Source of the DNA: Micromonospora lupini str. Lupac 08
GTDB lineage: Bacteria > Actinomycetota > Actinomycetes > Mycobacteriales > Micromonosporaceae
DNA: 64,000 bases
Direction: 5' to 3'
NCBI RefSeq assembly: GCF_000297395.2
Contig: NZ_HF570108.1
Span: forward strand, 6,185,700 to 6,249,699
Both the position numbers and the translations under genes were made by a program. Below the pieces are notes generated by a model, which was given only the letters and a program-made list of their open reading frames with translations, did not search any database and had not been told where the DNA came from. Below are positions 16,533-25,735 of the stretch, piece by piece (the stretch's first letter is position 1; the number at the start of each line of letters is the position of its first letter).

Positions 16533-17471
16533 ATGATGACTGACGGGCAGCGAAGCCCCACCAGCGACGGTCAGATCGTGGTGTCCGGTCTGACGAAGCA
16601 GTACAAGAACGTGCGGGCGGTGAACAACCTGTCCTTCACCGTGGCGCCGGGGCGGGTGACCGGCTTCCTCGGCCCGAACGGCGCCGGTAAGACCACCACG
16701 CTGCGCATGCTGCTGAACCTGGTCACGCCGACCGCGGGCACGGCCACCATCAGCGGCCGGCGCTACGCCGACCTCACCGACCCGCTGCGGCACGTCGGCG
16801 CGATCCTGGAGGCGTCCAGCGCGCACAAGGGCCGCACCGGCGTCAACCACCTGCGGGTGATCTGCGCGGCGGCCGGCCTGCCCAAGTCGCGCGCCGACGA
16901 GGCGCTGGAGCTGGTCGGGCTGACCCCGGCGGCGAAGCGCAAGTTCAAGGGCTACTCGCTCGGCATGAAGCAGCGGCTCGGTATCGCCGCCGCGATGCTC
17001 GGCGACCCCCGGGTGCTGATCCTCGACGAGCCGGCCAACGGGCTGGACCCGGAGGGCATCCGGTGGATGCGCGGGTTCCTCAAGAACCTCGCCCACGAGG
17101 GTCGTACGGTGCTGGTCTCCAGCCACCTGCTGTCGGAGATGCAGCTGCTCGCCGACGACGTGGTGATCATCGCGGCCGGGCAGCTCGTCCGGCAGGGTCC
17201 GGTCGAGCAGGTGCTCGGGTCGATGGCGCAGGGCGCCCAGGTGCGGGTCCGCACCCCGCAGGCCGAGGCGCTGACCACCGCGCTGAAGGCGCAGTCGGCA
17301 ACCGTCACCACCGACGAGCACGGCGTCCTGCTGGTCTCCGGGGTGGACGCCCCGACGATCGGCAAGGCCGCCCTGGCCGCCGGCGTCGAGCTGCACGAAC
17401 TGACCACCGAACGACCCGACCTGGAACGGGTCTTCCTGGAGCTGACGGCCGGAAAGGCGGGCATCCGATGA
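16533..17471 (+). CDS. ABC transporter ATP-binding protein
   Basis: A 312-residue ATPase with the full set of ABC motifs: Walker A GPNGAGKTT, a signature region reading YSLGMKQRLGIAAAML, Walker B VLILDEPANGLDPEG and switch His in LVSSHLLSEM. The C-terminal 80 residues are the extension typical of DrrA/CcmA-like drug and lipid exporters. The ATG at 16533 has a strong GGAGGAG SD, and an adjacent ATG follows. It overlaps the permease by ATGA, making a two-gene exporter. The substrate is unknown. Confidence 0.93.
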   Translation: MMTDGQRSPTSDGQIVVSGLTKQYKNVRAVNNLSFTVAPGRVTGFLGPNGAGKTTTLRMLLNLVTPTAGTATISGRRYADLTDPLRHVGAILEASSAHKGRTGVNHLRVICAAAGLPKSRADEALELVGLTPAAKRKFKGYSLGMKQRLGIAAAMLGDPRVLILDEPANGLDPEGIRWMRGFLKNLAHEGRTVLVSSHLLSEMQLLADDVVIIAAGQLVRQGPVEQVLGSMAQGAQVRVRTPQAEALTTALKAQSATVTTDEHGVLLVSGVDAPTIGKAALAAGVELHELTTERPDLERVFLELTAGKAGIR

Positions 17472-18289
17472 ACCTCGTCCGATCCGAGCTGCTCAAGATC
17501 CGTACCACAAACACCTGGTGGATCTTCGCGCTGATCAGCCTGCCGCTGTGGGCGCTCACGCTGCTCTTCAACTGGTTGCAGACCGACGCGCTGACCAGCA
17601 CCAACCCCGCGGACGTGGGCGACCAGTCCGCCCAGTTCGAGGCCGCGGCCACCCCGGACGCGATCGCGTCGAACCTGTTCACCTCCGGGCAGTTCTTCGG
17701 CCTGATGATCATCATGTTGCTCGGCATCATCGTGGTGACAAGCGAGTTCTTCCACCAGACGGTCACCACCACGTTCCTGACCAACCCGCACCGCACCGCC
17801 GTGATGATCGCCAAGCTGGTCGCGGCGAGCGTGCTGGCGCTGCTGTTCTGGCTGGTCACCACCGTGTTCAACCTGATCGCCGGCTCCGCGGTAATCAGCG
17901 CCGTCGGGCTGGACTCCCAGTTGGGCAACGACGCCGCCTGGCGGGCGATCGGGTTGAACCTGCTCGCGTACCTGCTGTGGGCGGTGTTCGGCGTCGGCAT
18001 CGGCGTGCTGATCCGCAGCCAGATCGGCGCCACAGTGACCGGCATCCTGCTCTACCTGGGTGGCTCGATCGGCGCGGCCGTGGTGATCGCCGTCCTGGCC
18101 AACCGCTGGGGCGACTGGATCAACAACCTGCAGTTGCTGGTGCCGTCGCTGGCCTCGTCGCTGATGGTCACCGGGACGGACATCCCCGGTAACCCGCCAC
18201 GCTGGGCGGGCGCCGCCGTGCTCATCGGGTACGCGGTGGTCACCGGCCTCGTCGGCAGCCTGCTGCTGCGCCGGCGCGACATCTCCTGA
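17468..18289 (+). CDS. ABC-2-type transporter permease
   Basis: A 273-residue membrane protein with about six predicted segments (around 18-40, 80-105, 125-150, 165-190, 195-220 and 245-268), ending in the RRRDIS tail common to ABC-2 permeases. The N-terminal LVRSELLKIRTTNTWW sequence is typical of the family. It forms the exporter with the upstream ATPase, whose stop it overlaps. A strong hairpin follows the stop. Confidence 0.9.
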   Translation: MNLVRSELLKIRTTNTWWIFALISLPLWALTLLFNWLQTDALTSTNPADVGDQSAQFEAAATPDAIASNLFTSGQFFGLMIIMLLGIIVVTSEFFHQTVTTTFLTNPHRTAVMIAKLVAASVLALLFWLVTTVFNLIAGSAVISAVGLDSQLGNDAAWRAIGLNLLAYLLWAVFGVGIGVLIRSQIGATVTGILLYLGGSIGAAVVIAVLANRWGDWINNLQLLVPSLASSLMVTGTDIPGNPPRWAGAAVLIGYAVVTGLVGSLLLRRRDIS

Positions 18290-18300
18290 CCGACGGAGTT

Positions 18301-18332
18301 CCGGGGTGGCGGCGGCACGGCCGCCACCCCGG
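18301..18332. terminator. bidirectional hairpin between the ABC exporter and the small membrane genes
   Basis: A perfect 13-bp inverted repeat (CCGGGGTGGCGGC and its complement) with a 6-nt loop lies between two convergent genes, 11 nt after the permease stop and 8 nt before the stop of the opposing gene. It has no T-tract. Confidence 0.72.
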
Positions 18333-18340
18333 ATCGCCCG

Positions 18341-18748
18341 TCACCCGCCCGGGCAGCCCCGGCCACCGCTGATCGGTACGCAGTGCGTGACCGGCGGGTC
18401 GGACTCCTGGTCGGCGGGGACGTGCCCGGTCAAACCGGTGCTGGTCATGCCGGCGACCAGCGCGACCGCCACGTAGAGCAGCACCATCCCGGCGAGCGCC
18501 CCGGCGAAGTGCCGCCGCCAGAGCGCCTCCCCGGCCAGTACGGCCAGCAGCAGCCCGAGCACCGGAAGCACCCCGTTGAGCAGGAGCCCGGCCGTCAGCA
18601 CGGCGTCAGTGGTCGCGCCGAACGCCTGCGCGTCGTCGGCGCTCGGCGTGTACGGCCTGGACACGCGCCGGATCAGGCCCACCAGCAGCAGGAACGGCAC
18701 CCCGTAGAGCCAGGCGAAGAAGAGCCCGCCGAGGCCGGCCCGCTTCAC
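18341..18748 (-). CDS. small membrane protein, function unknown
   Basis: A 135-residue protein with three predicted membrane segments (about 6-25, 50-75 and 82-105) and a hydrophilic C-terminal tail containing two Cys and several Gly/Pro. The GTG at 18748 overlaps the stop of the upstream small gene as GTGA. The reading frame stays open upstream, but that part is antisense-like and is replaced by the 112-residue gene in another frame. I do not recognise the family. Confidence 0.6.
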   Translation of the reverse strand: MKRAGLGGLFFAWLYGVPFLLLVGLIRRVSRPYTPSADDAQAFGATTDAVLTAGLLLNGVLPVLGLLLAVLAGEALWRRHFAGALAGMVLLYVAVALVAGMTSTGLTGHVPADQESDPPVTHCVPISGGRGCPGG

Positions 18749-19083
18749 GAGCGACCCAGGTACACGGCGGCGCAGACCCCGACGCCGAGCGCCGCGGAGG
18801 TGGTGCCGGCGAGCACCGCCGAGGGGAGGACGCGGACGACGAGCGCAGCGACAAGCGCCGTCACGCCCAGCAGCCCGAGGAGCACAGGCGTGCCCCACAC
18901 CAGCCCGACGAACACCAGCGACTCGCCCGGTGACAGGCAACTGAACCAGGCCGCGCAGTCGTCCCGCGGCGCGCTCGGCACACTCGTCGTGCCCACCGCC
19001 ACGGCCGCTATCGCGGTTCCGTACCAACCGGACGCCACCGCCATGCTCCGGCCGTAGCGCCCCCGTACCCCGTGTTGATCCAT
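18745..19083 (-). CDS. small membrane protein, function unknown
   Basis: A 112-residue protein with three predicted membrane segments (about 18-35, 50-75 and 80-105). Two Cys flank a short hydrophilic stretch (CAAWFSC) after the first segment. I use the ATG at 19083, with AGGA about 9 nt upstream; an internal ATG 14 codons later (MAVASG) is an alternative. It forms a two-gene unit with the next small membrane gene through a GTGA overlap. I do not recognise the family. Confidence 0.55.
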   Translation of the reverse strand: MDQHGVRGRYGRSMAVASGWYGTAIAAVAVGTTSVPSAPRDDCAAWFSCLSPGESLVFVGLVWGTPVLLGLLGVTALVAALVVRVLPSAVLAGTTSAALGVGVCAAVYLGRS

Positions 19084-19339
19084 GCGCCCGATCCTGGCGA
19101 ACGGCGGCCACCCGGACATCGGTAGGGATACTCAGATCCGCCGTACCAGTCGGTGACGAGCCGCGCAGGGGTTGCTGAACTTCTGGCATCTTCTGTGAAA
19201 CCGGCCACCCGGCCGAGGCGGAAATGCCTGCGGGATCCGTACGGCGTAGCCTGGGAGTCGTCCTGTCCGTGGTCCATCAACTGGACGCGACGGACACCGC
19301 GTGACACACAAACCCGCGTGAAAGAGGCGATTACCGGCC

Positions 19340-22300
19340 GTGTCGACCCAGCAGACTTCGCAGGAGAACCCACTGGCGGGTTTCGGCCCGAACGAGTGGA
19401 TCGTCGAGGAGATGTACCAGCGGTACCTCGCCGACCCAACGAGCGTCGATTCGGCCTGGCACGACTTCTTCGCCGACTACCGGCCGGCGCCCGGCGCCGG
19501 CACACCGCGCGGGGCGGAGACGTCGGGCAAGCCGGCCGCCGCGCCCGAGCCGGACGGCCAGCCCGAGGCGGCGGCCACGGTCAGCCAGCCGAGCGCCCCG
19601 GCGAAGCCGAGCGCCGCAAGCAAGCCGGCCGCAGCGCCGTCGGCGCCGGCCAAGGCCGCGCCCGCGGCCGCGAAGGCCACGCCGGAGAAGGCCGCGCCGG
19701 CCGCGAAGGCCACCGCGCCGACCGCCGACGGCCCGCAGACCACCCCGCTGCGGGGTGTCGCCGCGAAGATCGTGCAGAACATGGACGCCTCGCTGAGCGT
19801 GCCCACCGCGACGAGCGTCCGCGCGGTCCCGGCGAAGCTGCTTGTCGACAACCGCATCGTGATCAACAACCACCTCGCCCGGGGGCGCGGCGGCAAGGTC
19901 AGCTTCACCCACCTGGTCGGCTACGCGATGGTCCGGGCGCTGGTGGCGCACCCGGAGATGAACAACTCCTTCGCCGAGGCCAACGGCAAGCCGGCCGTGG
20001 TCCGCCCGGCGCACGTCAACCTCGGCATCGCCATCGACCTGGCCAAGCCGGACGGCAGCCGCAACCTGGTGGTCCCCTCCATCAAGGGCTGCGAGCAGAT
20101 GGACTTCCGGCAGTTCTGGCAGGCGTACGAGGACGTGGTCCGGCGGGCGCGGCGCAACGAGCTGACCATGGAGGACTACTCCGGCACCACGATCTCGCTC
20201 ACCAACCCGGGCGGCATCGGCACTGTGCACTCCATGCCGCGGCTCATGCAGGGGCAGAGCGCGATCATCGGCGTCGGCGCGATGGAGTACCCGGCGCCCT
20301 ACCAGGGCATGTCCGAGGCCACCCTCGCCGAGCTGGCCGTCAGCAAGGTCATCACGCTGACCAGCACGTACGACCACCGGATCATCCAGGGCGCGCAGTC
20401 CGGCGAGTTCCTCAAGGTCATGCACGAGCTGATCCTGGGCGAGCACAACTTCTACGACCAGATCTTCACCTCGCTGCGCATCCCGTACGAGCCGGTGCGC
20501 TGGGTGCGCGACGTGGCCGTCAACTCCGAGGGTCAGATCAACAAGACCGCCCGGGTGCACGAGCTGATCCACGCGTACCGCGTGCGCGGTCACCTGATGG
20601 CCGACACCGACCCGCTGGAATTCACCATCCGCAAGCACCCCGACCTGGACGTCCTCCAGCACGGGCTGACCCTGTGGGACCTGGACCGCGAGTTCCCGGT
20701 CAACGGCTTCGCCGGCCGCCAGCGGATGAAGCTGCGCGAGATCCTCGGTGTGCTGCGCGACTCGTACTGCCGGCGCGTCGGCATCGAGTACATGCACATC
20801 CAGGACCCGGAGGAGCGGCGCTGGATCCAGGAGCGGATCGAGCGCAAGTACGAGAAGCCGTCCGCCGACGAGCAGAAGCACGTGCTCAACCGACTCAACG
20901 CCGCCGAGGCGTTCGAGACCTTCCTGCAGACCAAGTACGTCGGCCAGAAGCGCTTCTCGCTGGAGGGTGGCGAGTCGCTGATCCCGCTGCTGGGCGAGGT
21001 GCTGGAGTCCTCCGCCGAGAGCGGGCTGGACGAGGTCGTCATCGGCATGGCCCACCGGGGCCGGCTCAACGTGCTGGCCAACATCGTCGGCAAGCCGTAC
21101 GAGAAGATCTTCTCGGAGTTCGAGGGTCACCTCGACCCGCGCTCGACGCAGGGCTCCGGCGACGTGAAGTACCACCTGGGTCAGAACGGCAAGTTCACCA
21201 CCCCGGACGGCGAGCACGTCGTCAAGGTGTCGCTGGTGGCGAACCCGTCGCACCTGGAGGCCGTCGACCCGGTGCTGGAGGGCATCGTCCGGGCCAAGCA
21301 GGACCGGATCGACCTCAAGCTGGAGGGCTACACCGTGCTGCCGCTGGCGGTGCACGGTGACGCGGCGTTCGCCGGGCAGGGTGTGGTCGCCGAGACGCTC
21401 AACCTGTCGCAGCTGCGCGGGTATCGCACCGGCGGCACCGTGCACGTGGTGGTCAACAACCAGGTCGGGTTCACCACCGCCCCGGAGTACAGCCGGTCCA
21501 GCCTCTACAGCACCGACGTGGCCCGGATGATCCAGGCGCCGATCTTCCACGTGAACGGCGACGACCCGGAGGCCGTGGTCCGGGTGGCCCGGCTGGCCTT
21601 CGAATACCGGCAGGCGTTCAACAAGGACGTCGTGATCGACATGGTCTGCTACCGCCGGCGCGGCCACAACGAGGGCGACGACCCGTCGATGTCCAACCCT
21701 CAGATGTACAAGATCATTGACTCGAAGCGTTCGGTGCGCAAGCTCTACACCGAGGAGCTGATCGGTCGCGGCGACATCACCGTGGAGGACGCGGAGGAGC
21801 TGCTGCGCGACTACCAGGCGCAGTTGGAGAAGGTCTTCAAGGCCACCCGGGACGCCGCCGCCGCGCCGCGCCAGCTCAACCGCCCCCGCCGCGAGGAGGA
21901 GCCGGAGCCGGCGGTCGACACCGCCACCGACGCCTCCGTGGTGAAGGCGATCGGCGAGGCGCACACCAACCTGCCGGAGGGCTTCACCCCGCACAAGCGG
22001 ATCCAGCAGCTGCTCGACCGGCGGGCCAAGATGTCCGTCGAGGGCAACATCGACTGGGGCTTCGGCGAGATCATCGCGTTCGGGGCGCTGCTGCACGACG
22101 GGGTCACCGTCCGGCTCGCCGGCCAGGACTCGCGGCGTGGCACCTTCGTCCAGCGGCACGCGTCGGTGGTCGACGCCCGCACCGGCGACGACTACCTGCC
22201 GCTGAAGACCCTCACCGGCGACGGCGAGCGCTCCCGGTTCTTCGTGCACGACTCGCTGCTCAGCGAGTACGCGGCGATGGGCTTCGAGTACGGCTACTCG

Positions 22301-23083
22301 GTGGAGAACGTCAACGCGCTCGTCGCCTGGGAGGCCCAGTTCGGTGACTTCGTCAACGGCGCCCAGTCGGTGATCGACGAGTTCATCTCCTCCGGCGAGG
22401 TGAAGTGGGGTCAGCGCTCCGCGGTGACCCTGCTGCTCCCGCACGGCCACGAGGGCCAGGGCCCGGACCACACCTCCGGTCGCCCGGAGCGGTTCCTGCA
22501 GATGTGCGCCGAGGACAACATGCGGGTGTCCATCCCGACGACCCCGGCGAACTACTTCCACCTGCTGCGCCGCCAGGCCCTGTCGCCCAAGCGCAAGCCG
22601 CTCGTGGTGTTCACGCCGAAGTCGCTGCTGCGGCACAAGCTCTGCGTCTCCTCGGTGGAGGACTTCACCACCGGCACCTTCCAGCCGGTGCTGCGCGACA
22701 CCGCCGCCCCGGCACCGGAGTCGGTGAAGCGGGTGCTGCTCTGCTCCGGCAAGGTCTACTACGACCTGTTCCAGGCCCGGCAGGAGCGCGGCATCACCGA
22801 CACCGCGATCATCCGGATCGAGCAGCTGTACCCGCTGCCGGTGGAGGAGATCCGGGCCGCCCTCGCGCAGTACCCGAACGCGGAGGACTTCGCCTGGGTG
22901 CAGGAGGAGCCGGCCAACCAGGGCGCCTGGTCGTTCGTCGCGCTCAACCTGCTGGAGCACCTCACCGACGTCCGGCTGCGGCGGATCTCCCGCCCGGCCG
23001 CGGCGGCCCCGGCGGTCGGCTCGGCCAAGACCCACGAGGTCGAGCAGACCGCGCTCATCGAGGCGGCACTCCCCCGCCCGTGA
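19340..23083 (+). CDS. kgd: multifunctional 2-oxoglutarate decarboxylase/dehydrogenase E1-E2 (Kgd)
   Basis: A 1247-residue fusion typical of Actinobacteria. The N-terminal peptide (about 1-45, NPLAGFGPNEWIVEEMYQ) matches the E1 N-terminal segment. An Ala/Lys/Pro linker (about 55-130) follows, then an E2-like acyltransferase domain (about 135-365) with the catalytic His in TYDHRII. The E1 region (about 385-1247) contains the TPP-binding GMAHRGRLNVLAN segment. In the TCA cycle it decarboxylates 2-oxoglutarate and can pass succinyl to CoA or release the semialdehyde. There is no lipoyl domain, as is known for this family. GTG start at 19340; strong hairpin after the stop. Confidence 0.97.
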   Translation: MSTQQTSQENPLAGFGPNEWIVEEMYQRYLADPTSVDSAWHDFFADYRPAPGAGTPRGAETSGKPAAAPEPDGQPEAAATVSQPSAPAKPSAASKPAAAPSAPAKAAPAAAKATPEKAAPAAKATAPTADGPQTTPLRGVAAKIVQNMDASLSVPTATSVRAVPAKLLVDNRIVINNHLARGRGGKVSFTHLVGYAMVRALVAHPEMNNSFAEANGKPAVVRPAHVNLGIAIDLAKPDGSRNLVVPSIKGCEQMDFRQFWQAYEDVVRRARRNELTMEDYSGTTISLTNPGGIGTVHSMPRLMQGQSAIIGVGAMEYPAPYQGMSEATLAELAVSKVITLTSTYDHRIIQGAQSGEFLKVMHELILGEHNFYDQIFTSLRIPYEPVRWVRDVAVNSEGQINKTARVHELIHAYRVRGHLMADTDPLEFTIRKHPDLDVLQHGLTLWDLDREFPVNGFAGRQRMKLREILGVLRDSYCRRVGIEYMHIQDPEERRWIQERIERKYEKPSADEQKHVLNRLNAAEAFETFLQTKYVGQKRFSLEGGESLIPLLGEVLESSAESGLDEVVIGMAHRGRLNVLANIVGKPYEKIFSEFEGHLDPRSTQGSGDVKYHLGQNGKFTTPDGEHVVKVSLVANPSHLEAVDPVLEGIVRAKQDRIDLKLEGYTVLPLAVHGDAAFAGQGVVAETLNLSQLRGYRTGGTVHVVVNNQVGFTTAPEYSRSSLYSTDVARMIQAPIFHVNGDDPEAVVRVARLAFEYRQAFNKDVVIDMVCYRRRGHNEGDDPSMSNPQMYKIIDSKRSVRKLYTEELIGRGDITVEDAEELLRDYQAQLEKVFKATRDAAAAPRQLNRPRREEEPEPAVDTATDASVVKAIGEAHTNLPEGFTPHKRIQQLLDRRAKMSVEGNIDWGFGEIIAFGALLHDGVTVRLAGQDSRRGTFVQRHASVVDARTGDDYLPLKTLTGDGERSRFFVHDSLLSEYAAMGFEYGYSVENVNALVAWEAQFGDFVNGAQSVIDEFISSGEVKWGQRSAVTLLLPHGHEGQGPDHTSGRPERFLQMCAEDNMRVSIPTTPANYFHLLRRQALSPKRKPLVVFTPKSLLRHKLCVSSVEDFTTGTFQPVLRDTAAPAPESVKRVLLCSGKVYYDLFQARQERGITDTAIIRIEQLYPLPVEEIRAALAQYPNAEDFAWVQEEPANQGAWSFVALNLLEHLTDVRLRRISRPAAAAPAVGSAKTHEVEQTALIEAALPRP

Positions 23084-23095
23084 CCTGACCGCGCC

Positions 23096-23144
23096 ACGCG
23101 AGCCGGGGCAGGGCCGTTGACCACGGTCCTGCCCCGGCTCGCGT
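23096..23144 (+). terminator. hairpin terminator after kgd
   Basis: A perfect 17-bp inverted repeat (ACGCGAGCCGGGGCAGG and its complement) encloses 15 nt that can extend the stem further. It begins 13 nt after the kgd stop. No T-tract follows. Confidence 0.8.
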
Positions 23145-23206
23145 CGGTCCGTCCGAACCACCGACCCGCCCGGCCAGTCGCCGGGCCAAGAACGAGGACG
23201 TACGCC

Positions 23207-23392
23207 GTGTACTTCACCGACCGTGGCATCGAGGAGCTTGTCGAACGCCGGGGCGACGAGCAGGTGACCCTGGAGTGGCTGGGCGAGCGCCTGCGCGACT
23301 TCGTCGACCTCAACCCCGACTTCGAGACCCCCATCGAACGGCTGGCCACCTACCTGGCCCGCCTGGACGACCCGGACGACGAAGACGCCTGA
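23207..23392 (+). CDS. DUF6104 family small protein
   Basis: A 61-residue acidic protein, FTDRGIEELVERRGDEQVTL followed by a conserved LRDFVDLNPDFE stretch and a DDPDDEDA tail. This matches a small family found across Actinobacteria next to kgd, which I know as DUF6104. The GTG start at 23207 follows a GAGGACG SD; the frame continues upstream through the kgd terminator, so the longer form is unlikely. Function is unknown; its constant position after kgd is the only hint. Confidence 0.72.
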   Translation: MYFTDRGIEELVERRGDEQVTLEWLGERLRDFVDLNPDFETPIERLATYLARLDDPDDEDA

Positions 23393-23479
23393 CAGGCCAG
23401 CGGCACCCCGTGATCCCGCCGGTGGGGGGACGGGCGTGACGCTGCCCGCTGCCGGCGGGGGGCAGGCACCTGTGTCGTT

Positions 23480-23564
23480 CCCTTTGCTCTGCTTCAACTG
23501 ACGCAACGGCGAACGTCCGATATCCGGACACCGGGTGGTGCGCGGGTTGAAGCAGAGCAAAGGG
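23480..23564. repeat. intergenic palindromic element with 19-bp perfect arms
   Basis: CCCTTTGCTCTGCTTCAAC (23480-23498) is repeated in inverted orientation at 23546-23564. The 47-nt centre holds a second hairpin, GTCCG-ATATC-CGGAC. It lies between DUF6104 and pta, in the same direction as neither gene. From memory such REP-like palindromes recur in Micromonospora genomes; I could not test copy number. It may also act as a terminator. Confidence 0.7.
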
Positions 23565-23665
23565 TGACCTGAACACCTCGCCGACCCGCCGTCGAAACGC
23601 ACGAACCCGAGTCGCCTTCTCGGCCCACCAGGGTTGCCACCCCCGCGACCTTCTAGGGTTGGCGT

Positions 23666-25735
23666 GTGGCTCGCAGCGTGTATCTGACAAGCGTCGGTTC
23701 GGGCGGGGGCAAGTCGACAATCGCCCTCGGGCTGGCCGAGTTGCTGTCGCGACAGGTGGGGCGGATCGGCGTGTTCCGGCCGCTGGTCCCCGACGCCGTC
23801 CCGGACCCGATCCTCGCCCTGCTCAGCGAGCGGTACCGGGTCGAGCTGCCGCTGTCGGACCTGGCCGGGGCGACGTACGCCGAGGCGGCCGCGCTCGTGG
23901 CCGACGGCCGCCGCGAGGAGCTGATCTCCATCGTGGTGGAGCGCTACCGGGCGGTGGAACGGCAGTGCCCGGCGGTGGTCGTGGTGGGCAGTGACTTCGA
24001 CGAGCCCGGCGACCCGGCGCACCCCCGCGAGCTGGCCTTCAACGCCCGGCTGGCCACCGAGTTCGGCAGCGTGGTGGTGCCGGTGGTGGACGGCTACGAG
24101 CAGGAGCCGACGGCCGTCGCGGCGGCCATGCGCGGGGCGTACCACGATGTGGCCGACCTGGGCGCGACGGTGCTCGCGGTGATCGCCAACCGGGTGTCCG
24201 AGCCGATGACGCTGCCGGAGCTGCCCGTGCCGGCGTACGCCATCCCGGAGGTGCCGAGCGTGTCGGCGCCGACGGTGGCCGAGGTGGCGGCGGCGCTCGG
24301 CGCGACCCTGCTGGCCGGGGACGACGCCGCGCTCGGGCGGGACGTGCTGGACTTCGTGGTCGGCGCGGCGCACGTGCCCACCCTGCTGGGCCACCTCACC
24401 GAGGGCGCTCTGGTGATCACCCCCGGGGACCGGGCCGACCTGCTCGTCGCCGCCAGCGCGGCGCACGTGGCCGGGCAGGTGTCGGTGGCCGGGCTCGTGC
24501 TCACCCTCGGCGAGCAGCCCGACCCTCGGGTGATGCGGCTGGTGGAGGGCCTGAACACCGGCCTGGCGGTGCTCTCCGTGGGCAGCGACAGCTACGACAC
24601 GGTGGCCGCGTCCAGCCGGATCGAGGGGCGGCCCAGCATCGCCAACCCGCGCAAGGTGGAGGCCGCGCTCGGCGCGTTCGAGCGCTGCGTGGACACCGAC
24701 GACCTGGCCCGCCGGCTGCGGGTCAGCCGGTCGGCGCGGGTCACCCCGCTGATGTTCGAGAACGAGCTGATCGACCGGGCCCGCTCGAAGCCCCGGCACC
24801 TGGTGCTGCCGGAGGGCGCCGAGGAGCGCATCCTGCGGGCGGCGGAGATCCTGCTGCGCCGGGGCGTGGCCGACCTGACGCTGCTCGGCCGCCCGGACGA
24901 CATCGCCCGGCGCACCCGCGAGCTGGGCATCGACCTCGGCGAAGCGCGGCTCGTCGACCCGGCCACCAGCGGGTGGCGCGACGAGTTCGCGGCCGAGTAC
25001 GCGCGGCTGCGCGCCCACCGGGGCGTCACCGCCGAGTTGGCGCACGACATCGTGGCCCAGCCCAACTACTTCGGGACGCTCATGGTGGCAGCCGGGTACG
25101 CCGACGGCATGGTCTCCGGCGCCACGCACACCACGGCCGCCACCATCCGGCCGGCGTTCGAGATCATCCGTACCGTGCCGGAGGTCTCGGTGGCCTCCAG
25201 CGTCTTCTTCATGCTGCTCGCCGACCGGGTGCTGGTCTACGGCGACTGTGCGGTCAACCGCGACCCGGACGCCGCCCAGCTCGCCGACATCGCGATCTCG
25301 TCGGCCGACACCGCCGCCCGCTTCGGCATCGAACCCCGGGTGGCGATGCTGTCGTACTCCACCGGCAGTTCCGGCGCGGGCGCCGACGTGGAGAAGGTCG
25401 CCGCGGCCACCGCGCTGGTCCGGGAGCGTCGGCCCGACCTGCTCGTCGAGGGGCCGATCCAGTACGACGCGGCGATCGACCCCGCGGTGGCGGCGACGAA
25501 GCTGCCCGACAGCCCGGTCGCCGGCCAGGCAACGGTCTTCATCTTCCCGGACCTGAACACGGGCAACAACACGTACAAGGCGGTGCAGCGCTCGGCCGGG
25601 GCGGTCGCCGTCGGCCCGGTCATGCAGGGCCTACGCCGGCCGGTGAACGACCTGTCCCGCGGCGCGACAGTGCCGGACATCGTCAACACGGTGGCGATCA
25701 CCGCCATCCAGGCGGCCGCCGAGGAGGCGTCATGA
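23666..25735 (+). CDS. pta: phosphate acetyltransferase (three-domain form)
   Basis: A 689-residue Pta of the long type. The N-terminal AAA_26-like domain (about 1-210) has a P-loop in VGSGGGKSTIALGL; a DRTGG-type middle domain (about 215-330) follows, and the catalytic phosphotransacetylase domain (about 365-689) ends the protein, with the SGATHTTAATIRPA and FPDLNTGNNTYKA segments. It converts acetyl-CoA and phosphate to acetyl phosphate and CoA. The GTG start at 23666 is in a gap that carries a palindromic element. The stop overlaps the ackA ATG (ATGA), giving the classic pta-ackA operon. Confidence 0.97.
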   Translation: MARSVYLTSVGSGGGKSTIALGLAELLSRQVGRIGVFRPLVPDAVPDPILALLSERYRVELPLSDLAGATYAEAAALVADGRREELISIVVERYRAVERQCPAVVVVGSDFDEPGDPAHPRELAFNARLATEFGSVVVPVVDGYEQEPTAVAAAMRGAYHDVADLGATVLAVIANRVSEPMTLPELPVPAYAIPEVPSVSAPTVAEVAAALGATLLAGDDAALGRDVLDFVVGAAHVPTLLGHLTEGALVITPGDRADLLVAASAAHVAGQVSVAGLVLTLGEQPDPRVMRLVEGLNTGLAVLSVGSDSYDTVAASSRIEGRPSIANPRKVEAALGAFERCVDTDDLARRLRVSRSARVTPLMFENELIDRARSKPRHLVLPEGAEERILRAAEILLRRGVADLTLLGRPDDIARRTRELGIDLGEARLVDPATSGWRDEFAAEYARLRAHRGVTAELAHDIVAQPNYFGTLMVAAGYADGMVSGATHTTAATIRPAFEIIRTVPEVSVASSVFFMLLADRVLVYGDCAVNRDPDAAQLADIAISSADTAARFGIEPRVAMLSYSTGSSGAGADVEKVAAATALVRERRPDLLVEGPIQYDAAIDPAVAATKLPDSPVAGQATVFIFPDLNTGNNTYKAVQRSAGAVAVGPVMQGLRRPVNDLSRGATVPDIVNTVAITAIQAAAEEAS

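Noticed and set aside
19331..25129. A 1932-codon open frame antisense to kgd and pta
   Set aside because: The composition mirrors the codon bias of the opposite strand. Kgd and Pta have unmistakable motifs, so this is a shadow.
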